Source of the DNA: Oligoflexus tunisiensis
GTDB lineage: Bacteria; Bdellovibrionota_B; Oligoflexia; Oligoflexales; Oligoflexaceae
Length of the DNA stretch: 64,000 bases
Direction of reading: 5' to 3'
NCBI RefSeq assembly: GCF_001748245.1
Contig: NZ_BDFO01000001.1
Span: 6,291,346 to 6,355,345, forward strand
Each line of letters starts with the position of its first letter. The stretch's first letter is position 1. A program made the position numbers and the translations under genes. The notes under the pieces are model-generated. The model was given only the letters and a program-made list of their open reading frames with translations, was not told the DNA's origin and searched no databases. Of this stretch, positions 7,786 to 16,325 are shown in pieces.

Positions 7786-9912
7786 TTACGTGACATCAGC
7801 TCCCATGCCTTCACAGGCTGCGATCGCATCCCGGCCAACCGCCACGACCCCGAGCACGTACTGGCTTTGATAGGGATCATTGGTGAAGAAAATACCCTGC
7901 TCCACCGCATTCTGTTTGGTGCGAATCGGATGCTGATCCTGCAGAGCCTTGGCCAGATCGGTCAGCTTCGCCCAACCTTTGCTCTGCGCTTCGAGAGCGG
8001 TGATCGTTTGCCAAAGACTCGGCTGATAACCTGACACCCGTTTGCGCAGTCCCCGCGCAATATGACCCATTGTCATGCGGCAGTTGACTTCACCCAGCAC
8101 CCGCAGATGGATGCGATCACGCCAGCGGTAAAGCATGGTATCAATGCCGGCTGCATAGCGATAGCCGCGCTCCTGCAGGCGGCTGCGCACGAGGCCCGCC
8201 ACTTCCAGAAGGCGCTCGTAGGCAGCCTCCTGTCCCTGCTTCGACGCAAACATCATGCCGCGCAGCTCCTGGTCGAGTGCGTAGGAGACGGGCTGCAAGG
8301 AATGGCCCTTGTACTGGCCCTTGGCATTGGTATGAAAGACAAAGCTGCTCAACGCTTCCTCTTCAGGGCTCCAGACCACCGAGATATCGGCGATACGCTG
8401 CAGCCAGGGTTCGATCAGCACTGCACCATAAAGTTTGAACTGGCGCTCAATCCAGCCGATCTGCGATTCGCTGAGGTCCTGACCGGGATAAGCCCGCAGC
8501 ATGCCGGAGCCGGCGAAACCATAGGGGCTCTTGATCACAGCGGGCGTTCCAAACTGCTCATGCAGCTGCCCGATGGCCATGAGCACATCGGTCATATCAC
8601 GCAGAAGCGCCCCATCCGCCGGCGCGGGTCCCCAGAGCACCTCATCATTCGGTGATATCTGCTGCCGCAGATCGCGTCGCAGAGCCGGCAAAGCCGATTT
8701 GCGAAAGAGTTCCATCCAGGGATTTTGCCAGAAACCTTCGGCGGCCAGATCAATCGGCAAAGGTTTTTGTCCACCGGGATCCAGGATCCGCGCCATATCC
8801 AGACTGCGCGGCGTCCAGCCCCAAGGGGTCAGGCGCTCCCAGCGGCGCGCTTCAATGAGGCGGCGCAGCTCGCGCGAGCTTTCCGGTTGTTCGCAGAATT
8901 CAGGCAGATCAAATCCGAGTTCGCGCATGCGACTCAGCCAGCGGGCGGACGGGGCCTTGTGAGCCAGCACCACATCGCCTGGTTTGGCCACGAACATCAT
9001 GCAGGTCATGAGTTCCCCCATGACCTTGCGCGTGCCCTGATTGGGACTGTAACCTGTGCTTTCACGCGCGAGTTCCAGTTCGCAGTCCGCGTTATACCAA
9101 TGCAGCGCCGGGAGTTTGCCTCCTTTGCTGCCCGCAAAGACATCGAGTTGTTCCACAAATTCTTCGCTCAAGTTGGCCCTCCGACGCGCTTCGATATCAA
9201 AAATAGGACCTTTGGCCCGGGCTGGACTTAAAGGCAACTTAAGACGCTTTTGATAGGCCTGCCATTGGGATTCCTGCGGTTCCTTCCAACGATTGAGCCA
9301 GCTCACGCCATGCTTGACGTGACCGATCTCATCGTCATAAACCTGCTGCAAAATCGCGGCTGTTTCCGTATCGCCGAGTTGGGCAAAGGCCTGCTGATAG
9401 TAACGGGCGAAATCAAGATTGGCCTGCTCGAAGGTTAGGCTCATCCCGATCACAAAATCCAGGGGATTTTGCATGGTCCGCAGGCAATCCCAGAAGAATT
9501 GGTTCACGGGAACCGCACCGAGTTCCACCCCAAGGGATTCCATGCGCTGCTGATAAAGCCGCAGGTGACCCTGCTCTTCCGCAATGGTTTGCATCAGCCC
9601 CTGACGAAATGCAGCCGGGGCATCCGGAAAACGCAGGAGAGCCAGCGCCATGATTTCAATGGCCAGCAGCTCATGATTGGCAAAGAAATGCAGAACGATG
9701 CCGCGCGTGCGATCATCAACCAGGTCACGCGTCTGGGGAAAGGGAACGCGCTCCGTCCTGGGCGCAAAACTCAGGGCCTCCGGCCGGCCGGGCTGAGCCG
9801 GGATGCCGATCGCCGGACCAGGCCTGACGTCGGTCCAGGTTTCCGGCAGCAGCAGCTTATCCTCCAGCCGGTTGCCGAAGAGTATGCGTTCCGCTATCAG
9901 GCTGATGTCCAT
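7786..9912 (-). CDS. DUF455-type ferritin-like domain fused to an ATP-grasp-like domain
   Basis: A 708-residue two-domain protein. Roughly residues 60-220 form a helical ferritin-like fold with carboxylate and histidine clusters (FFANHELLAIEIMAL, IAEEQGHLRLY, TFEQANLDFARYY, YDDEIGHVKHG), matching the DUF455 family that includes MiaE-like diiron proteins. From about 310 onward it resembles an ATP-grasp ligase: a nucleotide-binding strand and loop (TPAVIKSPYGFAGSGM), a later VLIEPWL strand and a C-terminal GEVNCRMTMGHIA segment. The ORF can be extended to 9957, but that would overlap trpS and has no ribosome site; ATG 9912 has GGGAA upstream and lies 16 bases after the trpS stop. DUF455 normally stands alone, so the fusion is notable. 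Product and substrate are unknown; an oxidised or ligated peptide or tRNA-related product is conceivable. Confidence 0.8.
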   Translation of the reverse strand: MDISLIAERILFGNRLEDKLLLPETWTDVRPGPAIGIPAQPGRPEALSFAPRTERVPFPQTRDLVDDRTRGIVLHFFANHELLAIEIMALALLRFPDAPAAFRQGLMQTIAEEQGHLRLYQQRMESLGVELGAVPVNQFFWDCLRTMQNPLDFVIGMSLTFEQANLDFARYYQQAFAQLGDTETAAILQQVYDDEIGHVKHGVSWLNRWKEPQESQWQAYQKRLKLPLSPARAKGPIFDIEARRRANLSEEFVEQLDVFAGSKGGKLPALHWYNADCELELARESTGYSPNQGTRKVMGELMTCMMFVAKPGDVVLAHKAPSARWLSRMRELGFDLPEFCEQPESSRELRRLIEARRWERLTPWGWTPRSLDMARILDPGGQKPLPIDLAAEGFWQNPWMELFRKSALPALRRDLRQQISPNDEVLWGPAPADGALLRDMTDVLMAIGQLHEQFGTPAVIKSPYGFAGSGMLRAYPGQDLSESQIGWIERQFKLYGAVLIEPWLQRIADISVVWSPEEEALSSFVFHTNAKGQYKGHSLQPVSYALDQELRGMMFASKQGQEAAYERLLEVAGLVRSRLQERGYRYAAGIDTMLYRWRDRIHLRVLGEVNCRMTMGHIARGLRKRVSGYQPSLWQTITALEAQSKGWAKLTDLAKALQDQHPIRTKQNAVEQGIFFTNDPYQSQYVLGVVAVGRDAIAACEGMGADVT

Positions 9913-9928
9913 GCGTTCCCATTCCTGA

Positions 9929-10942
9929 TCAAGACATGATGAAGCCGATACGCTCATGCACGCGGCGCAGAGTTACTTCGGCCTTGGCGCGGGCTTTCTC
10001 GGCCCCTTGCTTCAGAATACGATCGAGTTCCGTTTTGTCGGCCAGCAGTTCCTGAGCGTGCTTCTGAATGGGTCCCAGCTCCTGTTTGACGATCTCGGCG
10101 GTTTCCACCTTCAGATGTCCGTACATCTTCCCATCATAACGGGCTTCGATCGCAGCAATCGATTCCCCGGTGATGGCGGCCTGGATATCGATGAGGTTGC
10201 TGACGCCGGGTTTGTTTTGACGATCGTGGCGAATTTCCTTGCCGGAATCCGTTTCCGCCCGTTTGAATTTCTTTTCGATATCCGTCGGACTATCGGTCAG
10301 GAAAATGCTGCCATTTTCATTGACCGCACTCTTGCTCATTTTGTTCGTGGGGCTCAAAAGATCCATCACCCGGGCGGCCACTGGCGGAATATAGGGCTCG
10401 GGCACCACAAACGTATCGTCACCATAAAGACCGTTCATGCGCTGCGCCAGGTCACGGGTCAGTTCCACGTGCTGCTTCTGATCATCACCCACCGGAACAA
10501 GGTGCGTATCATAGAGCAGGATATCCGCCGCCATCAGCAGCGGATAGGTGAAGAGCCCCACCGGAATATTGGCTCCGGCCTTGCTGCTCTTGTCCTTGTA
10601 CTGCGTCATCCGACTGAGTTCGCCCATGTAACCATTGCAGTTGAGCAGCCACGCGAGCTGCGCATGCTGCGGAATATGCGACTGAACAAAGAGCGTGCAA
10701 TGCTCCAGATCAATGCCGGATGCGATATAAATCGCAATCGCTGTGTAGGTGTTGTTACGCAGAGCCTCAGGATCCTGACGCACGGTATAGGCATGCAGGT
10801 CAACAGCCATATAGTGGCAATGAAAGTCCTTCTGGAGCTTCACCCAATTTTTGATGGCGCCCAGGTAGTTGCCCAGGGTCAAACGATTGGTCGGCTGAAT
10901 TCCGGATAAAATGACTTTTTTGCTCGGTGCAGGAGTGGCCAT
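9929..10942 (-). CDS. trpS: Tryptophanyl-tRNA synthetase
   Basis: A 337-residue class I aminoacyl-tRNA synthetase that charges tRNA-Trp. The HIGH-equivalent motif is PTNRLTLGNYLGA at 17-29 and the KMSKS loop is at 201-205 (TNKMSKSAVNENG). The tryptophan pocket region (YPLLMAADILLYDTHLVPVG) and the GDDQKQHVELTRD segment are both standard for bacterial TrpRS, and the length is normal. AAGGAAA precedes the ATG. It heads a minus-strand series with the DUF455 fusion 16 bases downstream, and is divergent from the terC-like gene across a 225-base gap in which I see no riboswitch or clear T-box. Confidence 0.97.
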   Translation of the reverse strand: MATPAPSKKVILSGIQPTNRLTLGNYLGAIKNWVKLQKDFHCHYMAVDLHAYTVRQDPEALRNNTYTAIAIYIASGIDLEHCTLFVQSHIPQHAQLAWLLNCNGYMGELSRMTQYKDKSSKAGANIPVGLFTYPLLMAADILLYDTHLVPVGDDQKQHVELTRDLAQRMNGLYGDDTFVVPEPYIPPVAARVMDLLSPTNKMSKSAVNENGSIFLTDSPTDIEKKFKRAETDSGKEIRHDRQNKPGVSNLIDIQAAITGESIAAIEARYDGKMYGHLKVETAEIVKQELGPIQKHAQELLADKTELDRILKQGAEKARAKAEVTLRRVHERIGFIMS

Positions 10943-11167
10943 GCAGTTTCCTTTCGCGACAACGTTTCAAGACGATATACTGATTCTGCACGAAAACCGC
11001 CAGCATTCCCGGCATTTTGAGCGTCCTCCCGAGGCAAAAAACGACCCCGGCCACGGCAAAGCCTTGCCTAATATTGCGTACCCATGAGTGATCGCCTAAA
11101 GTATGATGGAAATTTTTCATGAAACGCTCATGAACTGCATCTACTGTGTCAAATTGAGGATAAAATC

Positions 11168-11935
11168 TTGGAAATCTCCGCCGTACACATCGGAATGGTT
11201 ATGCAGCTGGCCATTCTGGAAGGGCTTCTTAGCTTTGATAACGCTCTCGCGCTGGCTGCCCTGGTCAGCGGTCGCCTGAAAAACCCCGAGGATCGGCGGC
11301 ATGCTTTGCTCTGGGGGATCTGGGGCGCCTATGTTATGCGGGTTGGGATTGTATTCGTCGGTGTCGCCTTGATGGAGCATGAATGGATCAAATTCCTGGC
11401 CGGTGCTTATCTCGTATGGCTCGCGGTGAATGAACTCTTCCTGAAGAAAGCGGAGGAGAAGTCAGAACCTGTTAAGGAAGCGCATGAATTCCGTCTGCCG
11501 GATGAAACCGGACAGAAGGTGGTGCCGCGCGCGGGCTGGAAGGCTGTGTGGAAAACCATTCTTGCGGTTGAGCTGATGGACCTTATGTTTTCCATCGACT
11601 CGGTGGCCGTGGCTCTCGCCGTATCCAAGGAACCATGGGTGCTCGTTACCGGTGCCATCATAGGAATTTTGATGATGCGGGTGGCCGCGTCCTACTTCAT
11701 TCGCCTGATTGAACGCTTCCCCATCCTCATTCCAACCGCCTTTGTTCTGGTCGGTATCGCCGGTTTGAAAGTGCTTCTGGAGATTAACAAAATTGAGCTG
11801 GGCAGCCTGGTGATTCCGATGGTCGGACTGCACATTCCGGAAGGCATCTTCCTGCCGGTGATGATTTCCATTCTGTGTGGCGCCATCTTCTATAACTATA
11901 AATTTCCTGAGAAATTTAAGCACGAAAGCCACTGA
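11168..11935 (+). CDS. TerC family integral membrane protein
   Basis: A 255-residue inner-membrane protein with seven or so hydrophobic segments. TerC signatures are two acidic transmembrane motifs: LEGLLSFDNALALA (Glu18, Asp24) and VELMDLMFSIDSVAVALA, related to each other as in LysE/TerC repeats, plus the late PEGIFLPVMISILCGAIF segment. TerC proteins such as Alx and MeeY export manganese and support metalation of secreted proteins; others accompany tellurite resistance. The start is TTG with GAGGA seven bases upstream. No yybP-ykoY manganese riboswitch pattern was seen in the leader, so its control is unclear. A strong hairpin follows the gene. Confidence 0.88.
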   Translation: MEISAVHIGMVMQLAILEGLLSFDNALALAALVSGRLKNPEDRRHALLWGIWGAYVMRVGIVFVGVALMEHEWIKFLAGAYLVWLAVNELFLKKAEEKSEPVKEAHEFRLPDETGQKVVPRAGWKAVWKTILAVELMDLMFSIDSVAVALAVSKEPWVLVTGAIIGILMMRVAASYFIRLIERFPILIPTAFVLVGIAGLKVLLEINKIELGSLVIPMVGLHIPEGIFLPVMISILCGAIFYNYKFPEKFKHESH

Positions 11936-11991
11936 TCTTCCCCAACCGGGCAATCTTTGCCCTCGTTTCGCGCTACTTCTCAACCGAAAGA

Positions 11992-12017
11992 CACCAGGGG
12001 CCCCGATGCCCCTGGTG
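11992..12017 (+). terminator. Hairpin after terC-like gene
   Basis: A perfect 10-base-pair stem (CACCAGGGGC / GCCCCTGGTG) with a six-base loop lies 56 bases after the terC-like stop. Only a short T run follows, so termination may be partial and let transcription reach the small ORF 27 bases further on. Confidence 0.6.
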
Positions 12018-12043
12018 GCCTTTGGACTGAGAAGGAAGACTCC

Positions 12044-12169
12044 ATGACCTCCCACAAGATTTTGCGTGCCGGCATCTTTATCCTGGCCTTTCTGGTTGGC
12101 CTTTTGCGGGAAAGCATCGCACAGGGCCATGAATCCGACCGGGTCTCTGGGGAAATTCACCCGCGCTGA
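12044..12169 (+). CDS. Small single-pass membrane or secreted protein, 41 residues
   Basis: ATG at 12044 is preceded by GAGAAGGAAG at good spacing and opens a 41-residue frame ended by TGA. The N-terminus has basic residues and then a hydrophobic stretch (AGIFILAFLVGLL) followed by Ser-Ile-Ala-Gln, which could be a signal-peptidase site; the rest is a short charged tail. It fits either a small membrane protein or a secreted peptide. It lies between the terC-like gene's hairpin and the M16 protease gene. No family is recognised. The good ribosome site is the main support. Confidence 0.45.
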   Translation: MTSHKILRAGIFILAFLVGLLRESIAQGHESDRVSGEIHPR

Positions 12170-12297
12170 CGAGGCGCGCCAGCGCCTTCCTTCCTAAAAA
12201 ATATTCGGACCGCTGAGATTCTCATCAAAATCTTCAAGCAAACACGCTATAGCTACAGGCAAGAAGCTTTCTCTATTCTGCCGAAAAGGAAACAAAG

Positions 12298-15078
12298 ATG
12301 ATCAAACAGATTGCTCTCGGGTTGGCCCTGGGTTTAACCAGCCAATTCGCCATGAGCGCGGCGCAGCCGTCTGCCAAGGCGGAAATCGTCGCGATTCCTG
12401 GTGTGAAAAGCGTGACGGAAGTGGAAGGACTGAAGGAATATCAGCTCACCAACGGTTTGAAGGTCGTACTTTTTCCGGATCCCTCGAAGCCACGCGTGAC
12501 GGTGAACCTGACCTTTAACGTGGGTTCGCGTCATGAAGGTTACGGTGAAGCAGGCATGGCTCACCTTCTGGAACACATGCTTTTCAAGGGCACGTCTGAG
12601 CGTCCGGATATTTGGAAGCAGCTGCAGGATCGCGGCGCGCGATTCAATGCGACGACCTATTTCGATCGCACGAATTACTTTGAAACCCTGCCCGCCGGCA
12701 ATGGCAACCTCGAATTCGCCTTGGCGCTGGAAGCCGATCGCATGGTGAACAGCAAGATAGCTCCCGAGGAACTGGCCAAGGAATTCTCCGTGGTTCGCAA
12801 CGAATTTGAACGCGGCGAGAATGATCCCACCGGCGTTCTCTTTGAACAGATGATGAATGCCGCCTATCAGTGGCACGGCTATGGTCGCACCACGATCGGC
12901 AACAAGAGCGATATCGAGCAGGTGCCGCCGGCTCGTCTGAAGGAATTCTACCAGCAATACTATCAGCCTGATAATGCGCTGCTGGTGGTTGCCGGTTCCT
13001 TTGATGAAAAGGAAGCGCTGACTCTGATCAATAAATATTTTGGTCCCATTCCAAAACCCACCCGCACGCTGATTCCCACCTATACCGTGGAACCCGTGCA
13101 GGAAGGTGAGCGCACTGTCACGCTGCAGCGCAACGGCGATCAGGCCGCCGTGGGTCTGGCCTATCATACCGTGGCCGGCAGTCATCCCGAATTTCCAGCT
13201 GTCCAGGCCATGACCTCGGCCTTGACGCAAAAGCCCAGCGGCCTTCTTTACAAGGAGCTGGTGGAAAAAGGTCATGCCGTGGAAATCGAGGCTGATGCCT
13301 TGCAGCTGGCGGAACCAGGTGTCATCGTCTTTGTCGCCAAGGTGGCCAAGGGCAAGGACCCTCACGCTGTGGCCAAACGCATGAAGGACATACTGGATAA
13401 ACTGAAGCCATCCCAGTTCACCCAAACTGATGTCACCCGCTTCCAGGCGAATTTCAGCCGTTCCTTTGATCTGGCGATGACCGACAGCGCCTCGATCGCC
13501 ATTTACCTGAGTGAATGGTTCAGCCGCGGTGACTGGCGTTTGATGTTCCTCAACCGCGATCGCGTGGATAATCTGACCCTGGCTCAGCTGCAGGGCGCAT
13601 TGAAATATCTGAAGCCTTCCAACCGGACGGTCGGCCTGTTTATTCCAACCAAAAATCTCGACAAGGTTGCTGAGACGACTCCTGTGAACGTCATGGCGGC
13701 CCTGAAGGATTACAAAGGTCGCACGGAAGTGGCGGCTGGTGAATTCTTTGAGCCCACGCTGGCCAACGTGCAAAAGCGCACGCAGTACAGCGAATTGCCG
13801 AACGGTATGAAGGTGGCGTTGACGCCCAAAAAATCCCGCGGCGCTCCGGTGAGCTTCCGCTTTGATCTGCATGTGGGCAGTGAAGCCGACCTCAAGGATC
13901 GCCTGGTGGCGCTCCACATTCTGCCGCGCGTGATGCTTCGCGGCACCAAAAAACATGATTACCTGGCCTTGAACGATCAGCTGGCTCTCACCAAAACCAG
14001 CTTCAACGGTTTCGCGACCTGGTCGCTGGACAATCCGGGCAAGATCGTCTTCTCCGGCACCACAGTTGGACCCAAACTCGACAAGGCGATCGATCTCGCC
14101 ACGGAAATTCTGATGCAGCCCTCCTTCGATCCTCAGCAATTCCAGCTCGTCAAGCAGGAATACCTGGCCCAACTGAAGGAATCGGCGCTGGATCCGGGTG
14201 ACCTGACCAACCGTGAGTTCATGCGGACTCTGGCCGGTGTGGCTCCGAGCGATGTGCGTTACATCCCGACCCTGGAGGAGGAAATCAAGCTGGTTGAAAA
14301 ACTCACCGTCAACGACGTGAAGGCGGTTTACAGCAAACTCGTCGGCGCCAGCTCCGGTCAGTTCGTGGCGGTCGGTGATCTGGATGCCGAGAAACTGAAA
14401 AAGCAGCTGACGGCCAGCGTCGGTCAATGGCGTTCACCCAAGGGCTTCCAGCCGATCACTTACCAGCACCAGCCGGTGAAAGCGGGCGTCATCACCTTCA
14501 ATACACCTGACAAAAAAGGTGCGAATGTGAGTGTGGTGCAAGCCCTGGCGCTCAAGGATACGGACCCCAACTATCCGGCTCTGCGCATCGCCAGCAATAT
14601 CCTCGGCACGGGCGGTACCTCGCGTATCTTCGGACGTCTTCGTCAGAAGGAAGGTCTGTCCTATGGCGCGGGCGGTCTGATCCGTGCGGATCAGCAGAAT
14701 GATCTGGGCTACCTCATTGCCTATGCGATCTGCGCTCCGCAGAATGTCGAGAAATCTGTCGCGGCCATTCGCGAGGAATTGATCAAATTCCAGAAGGATG
14801 GTGTCACGGCTGAGGAATTGACCAACGCCAAGCAGGCCTATGCGGAATCCAAAAAGAACGCCCTGATGCGCGACGCGAGCATCGTCGAAGTTCTGTCCAG
14901 CAACATGGAGCTGGGCCGCGACCTAAGTTTTGATATCAAGCTCGACGAGGCCATCGCCAAGGTGGATCTGGCTGCCGTGAACGCTGCGCTCAAGGACGTG
15001 GTGAAACCGGATCAGATGACCGTGATTACGGCTCTCGATAAGAAAGCGGCCACCGAAGTGGCCAAGGCTACGATGTAA
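12298..15078 (+). CDS. Periplasmic M16-family zinc protease, two M16 halves in one chain
   Basis: A 926-residue protein with a signal peptide (basic start, hydrophobic core, cut near SAAQ at 20-23). The first M16 unit has the inverted zinc motif HLLEH at 89-93 with the further glutamate in VVRNEFERGE. The second, beginning near residue 490 (QYSELPNGMKVALTP), keeps the fold, including the RLRQKEGLSYGAGG segment, but has no HxxEH. This is the usual arrangement in single-chain pitrilysin-like proteases, where the second half helps hold substrate. It likely degrades peptides in the periplasm. AAGGAAA precedes the ATG. It converges on the hydroxylase gene, with a tandem repeat array between them. 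Confidence 0.93.
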   Translation: MIKQIALGLALGLTSQFAMSAAQPSAKAEIVAIPGVKSVTEVEGLKEYQLTNGLKVVLFPDPSKPRVTVNLTFNVGSRHEGYGEAGMAHLLEHMLFKGTSERPDIWKQLQDRGARFNATTYFDRTNYFETLPAGNGNLEFALALEADRMVNSKIAPEELAKEFSVVRNEFERGENDPTGVLFEQMMNAAYQWHGYGRTTIGNKSDIEQVPPARLKEFYQQYYQPDNALLVVAGSFDEKEALTLINKYFGPIPKPTRTLIPTYTVEPVQEGERTVTLQRNGDQAAVGLAYHTVAGSHPEFPAVQAMTSALTQKPSGLLYKELVEKGHAVEIEADALQLAEPGVIVFVAKVAKGKDPHAVAKRMKDILDKLKPSQFTQTDVTRFQANFSRSFDLAMTDSASIAIYLSEWFSRGDWRLMFLNRDRVDNLTLAQLQGALKYLKPSNRTVGLFIPTKNLDKVAETTPVNVMAALKDYKGRTEVAAGEFFEPTLANVQKRTQYSELPNGMKVALTPKKSRGAPVSFRFDLHVGSEADLKDRLVALHILPRVMLRGTKKHDYLALNDQLALTKTSFNGFATWSLDNPGKIVFSGTTVGPKLDKAIDLATEILMQPSFDPQQFQLVKQEYLAQLKESALDPGDLTNREFMRTLAGVAPSDVRYIPTLEEEIKLVEKLTVNDVKAVYSKLVGASSGQFVAVGDLDAEKLKKQLTASVGQWRSPKGFQPITYQHQPVKAGVITFNTPDKKGANVSVVQALALKDTDPNYPALRIASNILGTGGTSRIFGRLRQKEGLSYGAGGLIRADQQNDLGYLIAYAICAPQNVEKSVAAIREELIKFQKDGVTAEELTNAKQAYAESKKNALMRDASIVEVLSSNMELGRDLSFDIKLDEAIAKVDLAAVNAALKDVVKPDQMTVITALDKKAATEVAKATM

Positions 15079-15108
15079 TCCCTTCCGAAGCCAGGGTCTG
15101 ACCTCCGG

Positions 15109-15248
15109 GTCAGGCCTTGCGCCGCAGCTGCCCGGGCTGTCTCCGCGTCAGGCCTTGCGGCCGCAGCTGTCCGGGCTGTCTCCGCGTCAGGCCTTGCGCC
15201 GCAGCTGTCCGGGCTGTCTCCGCGTCAGGCCTTGCGCCGCAGCTGCCC
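15109..15248. repeat. Tandem array of a 38-39 base unit copied from the 3' end of the hydroxylase gene
   Basis: The unit beginning GTCAGGCCTTGCGCCGCAG recurs at 15109, 15147, 15186 and 15224 (spacing 38, 39, 38). Copies differ by single bases and one inserted G. The last copy is the real 3' end of the minus-strand fatty-acid-hydroxylase gene, including its stop codon and final codons (QLRRKA). The other copies therefore repeat the gene's tail in the gap before the converging M16 gene. Each unit has GC-rich inverted segments (GGGC with GCCC) that could fold. Confidence 0.85.
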
Positions 15249-16316
15249 AGCGAAGGGATAGACCAGCTGCCTCAGAAACCTGTTCGATATCCTCTCCTGA
15301 TAAAGCCCATAGGCTTCCGGCCAAACACGCGGGCAATAGAAAGTTCCAAACATCACATCGATAATCGAAAACGTCACGGCAAAATTCTTGTCGAGAGCTC
15401 TGGGATCGCTGCTATGGTGCCAGTGATGGACAAGAGGGGTTGTCACGATATAGCGCAAAGGACCAAAGTGAAAACGCACATTGCTGTGCACAAACAGAGC
15501 CTGGACTGCGACGATCGGCAGATAAAGCTGCACAGCGGCCTGAGAAAAACCGAGACACACGATCGGGACATAACTGAAGGCGCGCGTGGCGATCACATCC
15601 CCAATATGCAGGCGCGAACTCGCCAGCCAATCCATTTTTAAAGTGGAATGATGAATCTTGTGAAACTGCCACCAGCGTGGACGCTTGTGAAAGTATCGGT
15701 GAATCCAATACTGGGCGAAATCCGCAATAAAAAGGATACACAGCACCTGCAGTCCCAGAGGCATCTGCTGGGTGAACTGGGGGACGCGGTTCTGAAACAC
15801 GTGCTCATGAATCCAGTTTCCCGGCCATACGATCAGAACAAAGACCCCGCCCATCAAAAGGTGATTGAGCGCATAATGACTCAAATCCGTAGCCAGGCCT
15901 TCCCGCAGAAAACGCTGGCGCCTTAAGAAAAAGATCCGTTCCAAAGGCACAAAGAGGATCGACATCACGAGAAGATCGAGAATGATGAGATCAAGGCTCA
16001 GGTAGATCGGCTTTTGTTGAATGGGCACCTGCACCTCAACTGCGGCTCCGCCCAGCACCGTGGCCAGGGCGGACACCAAAATTGCGGCCAGCGCGAGTCC
16101 CTTTTTTCGCCCTAAAAGAAGGGCGATCAGCCCCATGCCAAAGGACAGATAAAGGCTGCTGAACAGGACGATCCGAAGATAGTCGACATTATAAGCATCA
16201 CGCAGCTGCGGATTCGACAGATACTCCGGAAAATGAAAGGCGAGGACGGAAAGCAGGCAAAGGACGGCCAGATAAAATCCGATAAAGGCCAGCTTGTTGA
16301 AAAAAGGCGTCTTCAC
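15225..16316 (-). CDS. Fatty acid hydroxylase/sterol desaturase family membrane protein
   Basis: A 363-residue membrane protein. The N-terminal half has about six hydrophobic helices, more than the four of a minimal member. The C-terminal half carries the histidine clusters of the non-haem diiron FA_hydroxylase family: HRYFHK, FHKIHHS, LVHHWHHS. Such enzymes hydroxylate or desaturate lipids, or cleave alkyl ethers, at the membrane. The start is GTG with AAGGACATGCG upstream, 9 bases after the CarF-like gene, so the two are probably one operon acting on related lipids. Its 3' end is the source of the tandem array downstream. The substrate is not known. Confidence 0.88.
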   Translation of the reverse strand: MKTPFFNKLAFIGFYLAVLCLLSVLAFHFPEYLSNPQLRDAYNVDYLRIVLFSSLYLSFGMGLIALLLGRKKGLALAAILVSALATVLGGAAVEVQVPIQQKPIYLSLDLIILDLLVMSILFVPLERIFFLRRQRFLREGLATDLSHYALNHLLMGGVFVLIVWPGNWIHEHVFQNRVPQFTQQMPLGLQVLCILFIADFAQYWIHRYFHKRPRWWQFHKIHHSTLKMDWLASSRLHIGDVIATRAFSYVPIVCLGFSQAAVQLYLPIVAVQALFVHSNVRFHFGPLRYIVTTPLVHHWHHSSDPRALDKNFAVTFSIIDVMFGTFYCPRVWPEAYGLYQERISNRFLRQLVYPFAGQLRRKA

Positions 16317-16325
16317 CGCATGTCC

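Noticed and set aside
10943..11167. yybP-ykoY manganese riboswitch before the terC-like gene
   Set aside because: No recognisable riboswitch core in the leader; only the ribosome site and ordinary sequence are seen.
12334..14427. 697-codon minus-strand open frame
   Set aside because: Antisense shadow of the M16 protease, which has the HLLEH zinc motif; no ribosome site or family features.
15109..15248. CRISPR-like array
   Set aside because: Units are contiguous without spacers and derive from the neighbouring gene's 3' end.
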